Assembly: GCA_963576735.1 (NCBI GenBank)
Contig: OY755189.1
Span: 1,674,001-1,738,000 of the forward strand
Direction: 5' to 3'
Source: Bedellia somnulentella
Lineage: Eukaryota; Arthropoda; Insecta; Lepidoptera; Bedelliidae
Length of the DNA stretch: 64,000 nt
Shown: positions 30,211-41,666 of the stretch, one piece after another
Layout: every line of letters starts with the position of its first letter
Numbering within the stretch: position 1 is the first letter of the stretch
The notes under the pieces: model-generated
The model's database searches: none
The model's input: the letters and a program-made list of their open reading frames with translations, nothing else
Told to the model about the DNA's origin: nothing
Program-made: the position numbers and the translations under genes

Positions 30211-31098
30211 TTATTTAATTCACTTTGAAAAATAGTCATATTAAAATCTAAACATTGTGTATTATTAAAATCTTTTCATATACAATAAATTTCCATCCCA
30301 CATCTTATAACAGTGCAGTCCTTAAATTACTCAAGCTACTTCTGATGTAAAAACTCCATATTTCAGCACGTAAACAATATCTCAACTGATTCAGTTATCA
30401 ATCTTCACCTGAACTCGCGAATTTTGGGAACCAGGCAATAAAGGTTCACTCTACCTAATCTTTAAATTAATGTGAGGGTCACAGCACTTAGCAGTAATGA
30501 GAGTTATCCATCAAAGTTACACTTTATGGTGATAGATGATCACCATAAAGTTGGTATGATAAAATTATCTGAGGAAACCAAATCTGAGCTTGGAGTTAAA
30601 TGGTTTGTTTACTGTTGATTCACTTTTGTAGAATTATGGATGGAATCTCACCTAAGTTGTGTATTATTTGAAATAAAATTTGGAAGTTGATGCTATCTTA
30701 AGATGACAACGTAAAGACGCTTCAGCGACAAGAAGGTTGTTTGGGTTCATACGGTGGATTGTTAAAAGTAAAGGAGAGAAACGCATATATAATGGCAATA
30801 CACCAATGTTTTCCATATGGCTATATAGCATATAAAAATGCGCTAAAAAGCAGTCTGCAAAAATTTAATGACTGTATGGAACTCAGAAATAGTAGATGTT
30901 GTTCGAGTAGTGAAAGCAAGCCTATATATGTTAAGAAAACAAATATCATGTAGCAATACAATACAAATAATCAAATTGATACGAAACCAGTTATAGAGAA
31001 AGATGTGAACTGCAAACAACCTAATATGACAAAAAAAATGTTTCATTTCACAATAATTTTATTTTATTAGTACATTGAAAGGTAATAATAAAATAACA
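30211..31098. other. Intergenic with a small hairpin
   Basis: 30521..30533 and 30539..30551 form a perfect 13 bp hairpin with a 5 nt loop. Short frames here (for example 30741..30953) are unrecognised. Confidence 0.4.
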
Positions 31099-31336
31099 TA
31101 GGCTTAGAATAACACTGCCCCATTTCTACCCGTGGGTGATCGTAAGAGGCGACTAAGGGTACAGGGGCTTATTAAGTGATTTTTGGGCGATGTGGTTGGA
31201 GACCCGTCACCAAAAACATTTATTATTACCATCTTTTCCCCAATCAACTTCCAAAAGTGGCTAAGGATTTTTTCATTCCAAAGCTCTGGCTACCCCGTTA
31301 AGGGATTTATAGCCGTGAGTATATGTATGTATGTAT
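31099..31336 (+). repeat. SINE family B, nearly full length
   Basis: Lacks the first ~12 bp. CATTGAAAGGT occurs on both sides (from 31074 and from 31339), a probable target duplication. Confidence 0.88.
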
Positions 31337-31746
31337 GCATTGAAAGGTCTACTAATCGTAAGTTACAATGGTAAATACATTGTAAATAACGCATACACAA
31401 CACAACGAGGAAACAATGCACCCATAACTAAACCACCCAGTAAACTAACAACAAAGTTACCTAGAAACTTGCTAATGTCAATATCAGATAACATAGGGAG
31501 TAAAGTGCCCTTAAAGTTTCCGTATTACACCATAAGGTGAGACGTGACGTACGCACTGAGCTGGAGTAATAACATTTCACGCGTCTGTTCTTGTTACAAT
31601 GTAGAGACGACTTTTTTTGTATGCGGGACTGTAGCTTAAGATAATATTTTCTGCCTGCGAAGGATGGATCGGATATTGTTGTTGCTGTATGTTTTCAGTT
31701 CTAACATTAGTGTATTATTGTATTGTTATTTGAAAAATTTGTAATG

Positions 31747-32138
31747 TTAGATTGTGTGACCGAGTGAGAAATAGTGTTATTCGTGAAAAGTGTGGTGTGA
31801 AAGATGATATTGTAAGAAAGATAGAAAAAGGAATGTTGAGATGGTTTGGGCACATAGAGAGGATGGATGATAGAAAATTGGTAAAAGGGATCTATAGAGC
31901 TAGTGTGGATGGTAATGTTAGTAGAGGACGACCACGGAGAACACACTTGGACCAAATTGAGAGTGTGCTCAAAAAGGCTGGCGTCCGAAGTATGAAGTAT
32001 AAAAGAGCATGTATGAAAAGATTGATGGATGTAAACGAAGCTAGAGAGGTTTGTCAGGATCGTACGAAGTGGCGATCGATAGTCTCTGCCTACCCCAATG
32101 GGAATTAATGGCGTCAGTATATGTATGTATGTATTGTA
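31747..32138 (+). mobile_element. Family C RTE-like LINE, 3' fragment (best coding copy)
   Basis: Open from about 31752 to the stop at 32106..32108: 118 codons with MLRWFGHIERMDDRKL, GRPRRTHLDQIESVLKKAG and TKWRSIVSAYPNGN, the C-terminus typical of RTE-type LINE proteins. An ATGT tail follows the stop within 30 bp. The short 3' UTR and microsatellite tail fit RTE. No reverse transcriptase domain is included. Confidence 0.8.
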
Positions 32139-32155
32139 TGTATTGTTTTTATATT

Positions 32156-32335
32156 AGAGTTAAAACTGAGTAAAAGATTTAAGTCTATGAGATCGTATAA
32201 AATTTGGTGCCACTACCTCAACACCAAGATAAATAGGACGAAACTATTTTATTATTCTTTTAAGCTTCTAAGCTATGTACGACAACATTGCAACAATTTT
32301 AGAGGCTGTAGTACGCTAATATAATATTAAAAGAT
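32156..32335 (+). repeat. ~175 bp repeat, arm 1
   Basis: Near-identical reverse complement of 34795..34970. It holds no recognised SINE or LINE sequence. Confidence 0.8.
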
Positions 32336-32368
32336 AATATAGAGAATATACATAATATAAAAGATAAT

Positions 32369-32427
32369 CTTACGTTCACCCACGGGTAGAAATGGGGTAG
32401 CGTTATTCTAAGCCGACACTACATGGC
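32369..32427 (-). repeat. SINE family B, 5' fragment
   Basis: Only the 5' ~58 bp of the family. Confidence 0.8.
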
Positions 32428-32505
32428 ATATCACGACATATCCACATAACTTCTATAAAATGGCTAGAAAAGATACTAGATATTTCTAATACTAAAAGCT
32501 CTACT

Positions 32506-32693
32506 ACGACTAAGGGTATAGGGGCTTATTAAGTGATTTTTGAGCGATGTGGTTGGAGACCCGTCACCAAAAACATTTATTATTACCATCTTTTCCTCAA
32601 TCAACTTCCAAAAGTGGCTGAGGATTTTTTCATTCCAAAGCTCTGGCTACCCCGTTAAGGGATTTATAGCCGTGAGTATATGTATGTATGTAT
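32506..32693 (+). repeat. SINE family B, 5'-truncated
   Basis: Starts at GACTAAGGG and runs to the ATGT tail. Confidence 0.88.
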
Positions 32694-32735
32694 AAAAGAT
32701 AATATTCAAAGATAATGCTATACGATTCTATCATA

Positions 32736-32957
32736 GCAGTGTAGTATCGGCTAAAATACGCACTAACCCCTTTAATACCGCGTGTACACGTATCGTAAGC
32801 GGCGGGATAGAACATGATCGCTTTTTAAGTGATCGTTGGGCAGTTGCAGACACATCACCAACAACCTTTATTTTACAATGACTTCCTTAATATACTTCCA
32901 AAAGTAGCTGGGAAATTTCTTAGGCTAAAGCTCTGGCTTCCCATTTTCAAGATATAA
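32736..32957 (+). repeat. SINE family B, diverged, split by a family A SINE
   Basis: The body stops at 32957 and its 3' end (AAGCCGTAATTTTAG) resumes at 33342..33352, on the far side of the family A copy. Family A therefore inserted later. Confidence 0.8.
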
Positions 32958-33330
32958 TAACATAACATAAACATAAACGTTCACGCCGAATATCCCCGAA
33001 GGGGTTGGCAGAGGTACTAATATTTCTGAACATCACGTGACTTTGTCACCTGGTGTTCAGAGTACCCACGTTTTGCATGGACAGTGTACTCACGTGATAG
33101 GGGGCAGGCCTATCGCTGTTTTGTACGAATACACTGTCACATGACTAAGTACAACTCAGCCATGTGGGTTTCCTCACGATGTTTTCCCTCACCGTTAACA
33201 ACCATGATAAATTAACCACACATATGTTTTTAGAAAAGACAAATTGGTGTAGGCCCGACCCAGGATTTGAACACTAGTCGTTTGGACGATAACCGAGTGT
33301 TCTACCCACTGGGCTATCACGGTTGCTAAA
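32958..33330 (-). repeat. SINE family A, full length, inside family B
   Basis: 11 bp target duplication TCAAGATATAA (32947..32957 and 33331..33341) made from family B sequence. Confidence 0.92.
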
Positions 33331-33352
33331 TCAAGATATAAAGCCGTAATTT

Positions 33353-33886
33353 TAGTTTCTGAAAGTTTAAAGGAGATCTAACCACAAGATTTATAATCAA
33401 AACGCTAGCGTGCTAGTACTGCAGCTCTATATAGCTAGCCTCGCCATGGTGGAACGTTGTTTCCCTTGATTAGTTAATTAAATATGCAAAGACTTGTAAC
33501 GTTAATTGCCTTGAGATAGGCAATGGCTCGTAAAAGTAAACAATGGTCGCTTCAAAGCGTTGTAAACTGAACCGGTCAGTTTACATACATACACTGAACA
33601 TGAACATGTATTTAAATGTGTAGACTGAGCCATTAATTTATTTTTTATTGAGTAAAACAAACAACACTTAATCTATCAACAAGCATTTTTAAATATAACA
33701 ATGCGTAGTGTTAATTATATGTTTCACAAATATATAATATGTTTCAATAAACTGAACATTTGTTTGTAACAGAAACACTTATGCACAAATAAAATATGTT
33801 TTTTTAAGGTGACTATTGACCATTCTGTTAATTATTTCACTTGAGGCAAAATAAGACGCTGACGTATTACATTTGAATTAATTAAA
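33353..33886. other. Intergenic, nothing recognised
   Basis: AT-rich. Confidence 0.45.
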
Positions 33887-34207
33887 TGACGAATACACTG
33901 TCACATGACTAAGCGAAACTCAGCTATGTGGGTTTCCACCTGAAGTTTCCCCTCACCGTTGACAACCTTGATAAATTAACAACACATATGTTTGGCTATA
34001 GGAAAAAAAGACACATTTGTGTCGACCTGGCTCAGAATTCGACCTCACGCCTCCGGCCTGAGAATCAGTGGTGTCATCTCTGACTCAGTGGAGTCTGAGC
34101 TATCATATGTATTCGTCCAAAATGACAGTATAGGTTTATGCCTCATACCTCGTGAACGCACTGTCCAAGCAAAAGGTGGGTATTTTAAACACCAGATGTG
34201 TGAATAC
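33887..34207. repeat. SINE family A, diverged, with inverted segment
   Basis: 33887..34108 is the head half of family A on the minus strand. 34109..34207 matches the 3' half but on the plus strand. Either a 5'-inverted insertion or two fragments. Confidence 0.6.
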
Positions 34208-34260
34208 CCATCTTAATACAAGAACATATTATGCAAATATCAAGTTAGCCATAAACTAAG

Positions 34261-34512
34261 TACATATACATACATATATATACTCACGGCTATAAATCCC
34301 TTAATGGGGTAGCCAGAGCTAGGGAATTAGAAATTCCTCAGCCACTTTTGGAAATTGAATGGGGAAACGATGGTAAAATAAAGGTTGTTGGTGATGGGTC
34401 TCCAACCGCATCGCCCAAAAAATCCCTTAATAGCCCCAATACTGTTAGTCGCCTCTTACGTACACCCACCGGAAGAAATGGGGTAGTGCTATTCTAAGCC
34501 GACACTACACAG
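34261..34512 (-). repeat. SINE family B, full length
   Basis: Both ends intact; AAACTAAGTA occurs on both sides (34253..34262 and 34528..34537). Confidence 0.9.
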
Positions 34513-34642
34513 TCAGAACTAAGAACTAAACTAAGTAGAACTCGTAGTATGGGATACTAACTCAACGATATATTTATTATTATATTATACACATATCAAT
34601 AAAATCTAAGCTAAGAAAAAATAATTTATGCTCATCAAATAA

Positions 34643-34716
34643 ATTATGTTCTCAGCAGGGATCGAACCCGCAACCTACGGGCCGAGAAGCCTATCCACTC
34701 GGCCATGGACATCGTC
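34643..34716 (-). repeat. tRNA-like SINE head, third type
   Basis: In minus sense: A box TGGCCGAGTGG and B box GGTTCGATCCC, both at consensus, but the outer stem does not pair. Its downstream body differs from family A. Confidence 0.6.
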
Positions 34717-34794
34717 AAAAGTATTAGCACATCCGGAGATCATTACAACGTGAACATTGAGTATTGATTCTAAAAATACTTCCCTGTTCAAAGA

Positions 34795-34970
34795 TTATTA
34801 TCTTAGCGTACTACAGCCTCTAAAATTGTTGCAATTTTGTCGTACATAGCTTAGTAGCTTAAAAGAATAATAAAATAGTTTCGTCCTATTTATTTTGGTG
34901 TTGAGGCAGTGGCACCAAATTTTATACGATCTCATAGACTTAATTTTTTTACTCAATATTAAATTATGAT
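34795..34970 (-). repeat. ~175 bp repeat, arm 2
   Basis: Inverted partner of 32156..32335. Confidence 0.8.
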
Positions 34971-35774
34971 GTATTTAATAGCATCACTCAAACACATTCA
35001 AACCCAACTGAAAAAAAACTGAGGTGCTGTAGCATATATATAATAAAGGCAATATAGACGTAAATAAACCGATATCAATCAATACTTAAAACCAGATTAA
35101 ATCCCTTAAACCTTAAAAAATCCGGAACAAGTGGAGAGTACATTATTCAGTGGCGGTTTGGGGCGCTTTGTTAAAAAACGATTCTTCATGTGCAATCGTG
35201 AATAAAAGTTCCGTTAAATTTATTCCGTGGTTCCGTTGAGCTTGTTTTGCATGTTGAGGGCCGGATAAAAGAGATGGTTTTGTTTTGTGTTTCAACTTCT
35301 TTTATGAAACGAATTTGTGTACAAAGTTAAAGCGAATCAACGGAAATGAAGTAAGGATTTACGTGTTTGAGGTCTTTTAACTTATTATGTTTTACTTTGG
35401 TTGTGTCCTGAGTTTTTGTGGATACCATTTCAAAAATTCAAAAAAAAAACAAAATTATTTATTCGATAATATTTACACATTGAGACAACTTAACACAATA
35501 AATCATGCTTATCAATAAAATAGATACAAAAATTTCGATGTTACTTTCTGTGGTTTTAAAAATGGTGAATTCCATGCACAAAATGAATTAGTCAATAAGT
35601 CTTATGAATGTGGGTTCTAAGTTATTGGTTGATAAATTAACACAAGTGCCAACAAAGTCCCGAATAAAGGAATGAAATGAAATGAAATTGTTTATTTGCA
35701 TAAAACATGGTAAAAGGTGATACTACCACGAAGTGAAAAAGACAACCATATTTTTTTATATTTAAGCAAAATAG
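34971..35774. other. Intergenic, nothing recognised
   Basis: AT-rich, no coding signal. Confidence 0.45.
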
Positions 35775-35785
35775 TATTATTTTAA

Positions 35786-36028
35786 TGCTATGTTGTGTCG
35801 GGTTAGAATAACACTGCTTCATTTCTTCTCGTGGGTTATCGTAAGAAGCGACTCAGTATTGGGGCTTTTAAAGTGATTTTGTGCGATGCAGTTGGAATCC
35901 CCTTACTAAAAACATTAGTTTTACTCACTTTTCCCCAACCAACTTTCAAAAGTGGCTGAGTATTTTCTTATTCCGAAGCTCTGGCTACCCCTTCTAGGGA
36001 TTTATAGCCGTGAGTATATGTATCAATG
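35786..36028 (+). repeat. SINE family B, full length
   Basis: 11 bp target duplication TATTATTTTAA (35775..35785 and 36029..36039). Confidence 0.9.
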
Positions 36029-36318
36029 TATTATTTTAAATAAATAGAACACTAGTTCTATTAAAATCTAAAAAGGTTACACAGAATCTATTAAGCTGAT
36101 TAAATTACCGAAAATGGTGGTAAATGTCGACACGCGATATGATTTCAAAATGATGAATACATTTGCGTGCCCGAATCATTTTTACACGAAACAAGAAATT
36201 CTTTGTACTGAATTTAATATTACTAAAAAACTTAGGCGACACAAAACAAATTAAACATTTTTGCTCAGCTTACTATCGTTTAATGAAAAAAAATGAGACG
36301 TTGATGTATAATGTTTCG

Positions 36319-36370
36319 TTACATGTTTTTACATACATATATATATATATATGTATGTAAAAACATGTAA
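36319..36370. repeat. Perfect 52 bp palindrome
   Basis: Two 26 bp halves starting TTACATGTTTTTACATAC are exact reverse complements, with no spacer. Confidence 0.95.
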
Positions 36371-36412
36371 TAGCCGTGAGTGTATATATATATATATATA
36401 CACTCACGGCTA
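36371..36412. repeat. Perfect 42 bp palindrome of two family B 3' ends
   Basis: TAGCCGTGAGTGTATATATA joined head to head with its reverse complement; the two arms are family B 3' termini. Confidence 0.95.
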
Positions 36413-36650
36413 TAAATCTCTAGAAGGGGAAGCCAGAGAATCTGAATAAGAAAGTTGCTCAGCCACTTTTGGAAATGAAGGGAGGAAAAGACTCTAAAAA
36501 TAGTTTTTGGTGATCCATCGGTCTTGGAGAATCATCACCAAAAACATTTATTTTTTCCACTTATGATCCAATAGTGGCTGAGAAATTTTCTTATTTTGCA
36601 GCTCTGGCTACCCATATTAGGGATGTATGGCCGTGAGTATATGTATTTAT
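36401..36650. repeat. Foldback family B element
   Basis: 36401..36520 is family B 3' sequence on the minus strand and 36531..36645 is the same part on the plus strand. The two halves form a 250 bp imperfect hairpin. Confidence 0.85.
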
Positions 36651-37571
36651 GTAGCAACCCATCTGGCTTAAAATCCCAAGTAGGAATAGCCACACTTTCA
36701 AGAATCTAAAAAGAGTAAAGGCTTAATTTTTGTTAGTTGTGTTAGCGAGCTACATTCAGAGTTTAAATTTCGAACACTAAACTTGGCAATTTTAAACGAA
36801 GCGAGGTCAGAGTTTACACTACGGACACCGGAAATTTATGAGTAAAAAAAAACTTAGATTATCTACGGTTGTAAATTTTAACTTGTACTTTTAAATTTGT
36901 ACGCAACCTGAGATATAGAATGGGTTGTGCTATTCTAAGCCGGCACTATAGAGCTTATAAATTAATTTAAATCTTTTTGTTCATGAAAACCGCATGTGGG
37001 GATTATTACTAATAAATTATTAAATTATAAAAGACTTCCGAATTAGTTAAAATTCGGAGGTAGGAAACGCAAACACGACTTAAACGTGTAAAAGAAATAA
37101 AGGATAGAAGAATTTCGCGCTGGCAGCCATTGACACGGTGGTTCAATTGGCAGAGAGTCGATTCCCGCCTGTGTCGAAATTTTTCTTTCCTTTATTTATT
37201 CGTTATTTATTAGCTTATAAATTAGTTTCAAACAAACATGACCAAAACTGCAATCCACAAAGTATGAGGCATTTCATACATTTCATACTTCCATAGTGAG
37301 TCCCGTAAAATATATAAGTGTAAGGTTATTTTCAAATAAAATATGATAACAAAGACTTAGAAGGTACAGGTTTGCTCCGATGCAGTTTCCTGGGAAACTC
37401 GGAAATAGGTCAGGTTAGCATACTTTACATTGTGCGATATTTTGCTGTAGCAAACTTTAGAGGTAAGGTAAATTGGAGACGGAATTTATTCTCTTTACCT
37501 GGATTTCTTTACGTTTATACCTTGTTGAAATAACCGACAGATATTGGATCGATGATAGAATTGAACGTATA
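36651..37571. other. Intergenic with a family B scrap and a weak hairpin
   Basis: 36917..36953 is a family B 5' fragment (minus). 37096..37117 and 37175..37196 form an imperfect hairpin. Nothing coding. Confidence 0.5.
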
Positions 37572-37577
37572 TATGTT

Positions 37578-37826
37578 GCCGTGTAGTGCCGGCTTAGAAT
37601 GTCGCTACCCCTTTCTACCCACGGGTGTCGTAAGAGGCGACTAAGGGTATAGGGGCTTATTAAGTGATTTTTGGGCGATGTGGTTGGAGACCCGTCACCA
37701 AAAACATTTATTATTACCATCTTTTCCCCACTCAACTTCCAAAAGTGGCTGAGGAATTTATGATTCCTTAGTTCTGGCTACCCCTTCTAGGGAATTATAG
37801 CCGTGAGTTTATGTATGTATGTATGT
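37578..37826 (+). repeat. SINE family B, full length
   Basis: Both ends intact. Confidence 0.9.
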
Positions 37827-37840
37827 TGCAGTATCGAATA

Positions 37841-37997
37841 GCTGTGTATGTTGGCTTATAATAGCACTAACTCTTCTTTCCCCGCGATGTCGTATGAGGT
37901 AATTGAGGATATGTGGGCTTTTTAAGTTATTGTTGTTCGATTTGGCTGGACATCCGTCACCAACCATCCTTTATTTTATTTTGCTTTTTTTTAAGCT
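37841..37997 (+). repeat. SINE family B, diverged, split by a younger copy
   Basis: Continues at 38276..38322 (ending GCCGTGAGTATAGG) beyond the inserted copy. Confidence 0.8.
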
Positions 37998-38264
37998 TTT
38001 ATATACATACATATACTCACGGCTATATTTTCCTAGAAGGGGTAGCCAGAGCTAAGGAATTATAAATTCCTCAGCCACTTTTGGAAGTTGAGTGGGGAAA
38101 GGTGGTAAGAATAAAGGTTTTTGGTGATGGGTCTCCAACCGCATCGCCCAAAAATCCAATAAAAAGCCCCAATACCCTTAGTCGCCTCTTACAATACCCG
38201 TGGGTAGAATAGGGTAGCGACATTCTAAGCCGGCACTACACGGCAAAGATTGTAAGAATAAAGG
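37998..38264 (-). repeat. SINE family B inside an older family B copy
   Basis: 11 bp target duplication TTTTTTAAGCT (37987..37997 and 38265..38275). Less diverged than its host copy. Confidence 0.9.
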
Positions 38265-38322
38265 TTTTTTAAGCTCTTGTTACCCCTTTTTGAGATTTAC
38301 AGCCGTGAGTATAGGTAGGTAG

Positions 38323-38861
38323 ATAGATAGATCTTTCCTATGCCAAATCAGAAAAAAAACATATGTAAACCACCAAAATGAGTTGAATTACTTTTTTGAA
38401 CTAATAATCTTTTTTCTTGTAAATTACAGATGTTACGGCGTGTAAACCGTGCTCTCGCTTCTTTCACTATTAAAGTAAACTCTACATTTCTGTCTCACTA
38501 ACGGAACTTACCATTCATTACCTTTGTGTTTTCGTTTTAAGTTCTTTTAAATGTTTTAAGTTTTATGTTAGTAAGAGAGGCACTTTGGCCAATATCTTAG
38601 TTTTAGGTGATATAGTGTGAGACATGATCAGACAATATATCATAATAAGTCCACTCATTCTGACTAATTCTTAATAAAGTTATCAGAATAGCATATTCAT
38701 TGCGGGAAATATACTAACCTGACTGACTGTCAACAAATTAATTCCAATCGGTTCTACTAACTTCAGACAGCTGGACTTATGTGGAAACTTGCTTCCAGCA
38801 GCCATAAAAAAACGATTTATTCGCTTACTTATACTCAACACTGCCTGCTGCATACCCCATT
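38323..38861. other. Intergenic, nothing recognised
   Basis: AT-rich. Confidence 0.45.
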
Positions 38862-38985
38862 GTTCCCATTGGGGTAGAAAGAGAGTTTCGATCGCCACTT
38901 TACACGACCTTGCCAAGTCTCCTTTGCTTCTTTCACATTCATTATTCCTTTCATGCATGCTCTTTAATTATTTTCACCTCGGACT
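38862..38985 (-). repeat. Family C LINE, 3' fragment
   Basis: Diverged C-terminal coding region (minus), lacking the microsatellite tail. Confidence 0.7.
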
Positions 38986-39057
38986 TTCGCCTTTGTCAGA
39001 ACGTTTTTAATTAAATTTTTTTCTCCACTAACTACACCATCCACATTGGCTTTATCG

Positions 39058-39203
39058 ATTAACGCCCGATTTTTGAATTGAGTATTCAAGCTGAGAACGA
39101 CTTAAGTATCGTTCTGTCTCATTCAGTTGTTAAGATTTTAATGCGACAGAACGATACATAAGTTGTTCTCAGCTGGAATACTCAATTCAGAAATCGGACG
39201 TAA
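39058..39203. mobile_element. Foldback MITE, ~145 bp
   Basis: Arms 39062..39118 and 39145..39201 (57 bp) pair with few mismatches around a 26 bp loop; ends TTAACG and CGTAA. There is no coding capacity. Superfamily unknown. Confidence 0.75.
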
Positions 39204-39480
39204 GCGATCTGCTCGATACGTTGATTTTTGTGCGTGGGTTCTCAAAACTCAGCTGACGTTAATTGTGTTGGGGAGTACCATATCTCCAATTTGACATTAT
39301 TGTATTCAAAATTTACACATTTAATATTTTCCCTACACTTCGCAACACAAATGTATGCATACACATTTTTTAAAATATTGAACTTTTAAAATTTGTAGTT
39401 TCAATGCCTCATATCACGGTTGCACAGTCTTGTTAAGATTTTGGTGGAGAAATACTGCTTCTAAGAATTAATAAGAAAGT
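39204..39480. other. Intergenic, nothing recognised
   Basis: AT-rich. Confidence 0.4.
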
Positions 39481-39491
39481 GATCCAAAATT

Positions 39492-39857
39492 GTGCAACCG
39501 TGATAGCCCAGTGGGTAGAACACTCGGTTATCGTGCAAACGACTAGTGTTCTAATCCGGGGTCGGGCCAACACCAATTTGTCTTTTCTAAAGACATATGT
39601 GTGGTTAATTTATCATGGTTGTTAACGGTGAGGGAAAACATCGTGAGGAAACCCACATGGCTGAGTTGTACTTAGTCATGTGACAGTGTCTTTGTACAAA
39701 ACGGCGATAGGCCTGCCCCCTATCACGTGAGTACACTGTCCATGCAAAACGTGGGTACTCTTAACACCAGGTGACAAAGTCACGTGATGTTCAGCAGTAT
39801 TAGTACCTCTGCCAACCCCTTCGGGGATATTCGGCGTGAACGTTTATGTTATGTTAT
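39492..39857 (+). repeat. SINE family A, full length
   Basis: 11 bp target duplication GATCCAAAATT (39481..39491 and 39858..39868). Confidence 0.92.
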
Positions 39858-39868
39858 GATCCAAAATT

Positions 39869-40680
39869 AATAACACTCAATTATTTTGTTGAATCAAAAT
39901 AAATACAATCTGATACATAAAATTCACAATGTTTGTCACCAAACTTCTTCGAAACGACAGAAACCCATTTAAATAAAACTGAAATTGTGCATCCACATTT
40001 GGTAGGTCTGAAAATAGGTTTGTAACTATATTCAATACTCCTAAGTGATAAGGGTTACACTCTTACAATTTTTTTTTATCAACTAGAAATTCCCTATACA
40101 TAATTTAGATGAAATGAAAAAAACAACATTTGCCGAGTCAGCTAGTATCTAATATATTGAAAACGCACTTGTTGCCGAAAACGTTTGAAAGTAGTTTACA
40201 GAGAATTCAGACATGAATGGAACGCAGCATAAAATTTAAACGGTTGACTGAATCGATTTACTGTCAACATTTGTTTTGTGAATTTTATTTTCGAATTTAT
40301 TCGTTGCCGAACCGCAGTATTTGAATTATACTGTACACAAAATAGCAAAACGTTTGTGGCATGTGCTCATAAATGATGGAAAAATAGCGGTTATGCTGTA
40401 TTCAAAACAGGGTTCGAAAAAGGTATATTTTGCTGACCATTGGTTGACACCGACCATCATGTTGATTTTTGAAATTATCATTTGTGCTTATGACATTAAT
40501 ACAAATAGGGTTATTAATTTGAACTCCTTTACAATGATTGCAGATGAGATCTTACTGAAACCGCAAACAATTGATATATACATATTACATATGTGTTTGC
40601 TAATTAATTAAATCTCTCAATATATAGCCCACTTTTATAGATACAAAAATTATGTTGAAAAAAGGTTTGAAATCAAACTA
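39869..40680. other. Intergenic with a Helitron-like end
   Basis: TTTGCCGAGTCAGCTAG followed by T at 40133..40150 resembles a lepidopteran Helitron 3' end (plus strand). The frame 40321..40611 is unrecognised. Confidence 0.45.
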
Positions 40681-41056
40681 CATACTACGTCATCTTTCAA
40701 ACCGAAAATCAGGTTTGAAAGATGACGTAGTATGCAAGATAGAAAAAAGAATGTTGAGGTGGTTTGGGCACATAGAGAGAATGGATGAAAATAAAGTAGC
40801 GAAAGAGATATATAGAGCCAATGTGGATGGGATTGTTAGTAGAGGACGGCCTCGTAAAACGTTTCTTGACCAGATAGAAAACGTTCTTATAAAGGCGGGG
40901 GTCCGAAGTGAGAAGAATAAAAGAGCATGTATGAGAAGAATTATGAATGTAGGAGAAGCAAGAGAGGTTTGTCAAGATGGTACTAAGTGGCGATCGATTG
41001 TCTCTGCCTACCCCAATGGGAATAATGGGCGTGAGTATAAGTAAGTAAGTAAGTAA
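40681..41056 (+). mobile_element. Family C RTE-like LINE, 3' fragment with inverted 5' end
   Basis: From 40712 the sequence encodes about 105 residues of the LINE C-terminus without a stop (MLRWFGHIERMDENKV, GRPRKTFLDQ, GTKWRSIVSAYPNGN) and ends in an AAGT tail. Immediately upstream, 40681..40703 is an exact 23 bp inverted copy of 40712..40734. Confidence 0.8.
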
Positions 41057-41414
41057 AAATTTTATAGTTCTTTATCTATCTCCGTAGTTCATCATTCGTT
41101 ATCGAGTTTGATATGAGACGAGACCTAGTGGGGGTCTGGATTCGATTCCAAAAAGTGCATTAATAAATTCAAATAGAGAGATAAAGTAGATGGAGAGAGA
41201 TGGAGAGAGGTTCAGCAAGGTTATGGGGGTCTAAACTCCAACTTGAAAAATTATATGGTTATTTTTTTACCTCTAAACGTTCAAACTTGAGCGTCGGCGA
41301 CGTATAGCTGAATATAATTATCTTAGTTTCGGATTTTGAATCTCTCACCATCGATCAATGGTTAGTAGCCGTGAGTATAGATAGAAATACAAACTTACTT
41401 TAAAATATGCATAC

Positions 41415-41666
41415 ATATTACATACATACATATACTCACGGCTATAAATCTCTTAACGGGGTAGCCAGAGCTTTGGAATTAGAAATTCCTCAGCCACTTT
41501 TGGAAGTTGATTGGGGAAAAGATGGTAATAATAAATATCTTTGGTGACGGATCTCCAACCACATCGCCCAAAAATCACTTAAAAAGCCTCTATACCCTTA
41601 GTCGCCTCTTACGATCACCCACGGGTAGAAATGGGGTAGTCTTATTCTAAGCTGACACTACACGGC
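41415..41666 (-). repeat. SINE family B, full length
   Basis: Both ends intact. Confidence 0.9.

Noticed and set aside
34643..34716. Possible tRNA gene (perfect A and B boxes)
   Set aside because: The acceptor stem does not pair and no normal anticodon arm forms; it is a SINE head. The same reasoning applies to the family A heads.
36319..36412. Palindromes as a transcription terminator or origin
   Set aside because: In this insect nuclear context they are best explained by joined repeat ends; no evidence for either role.
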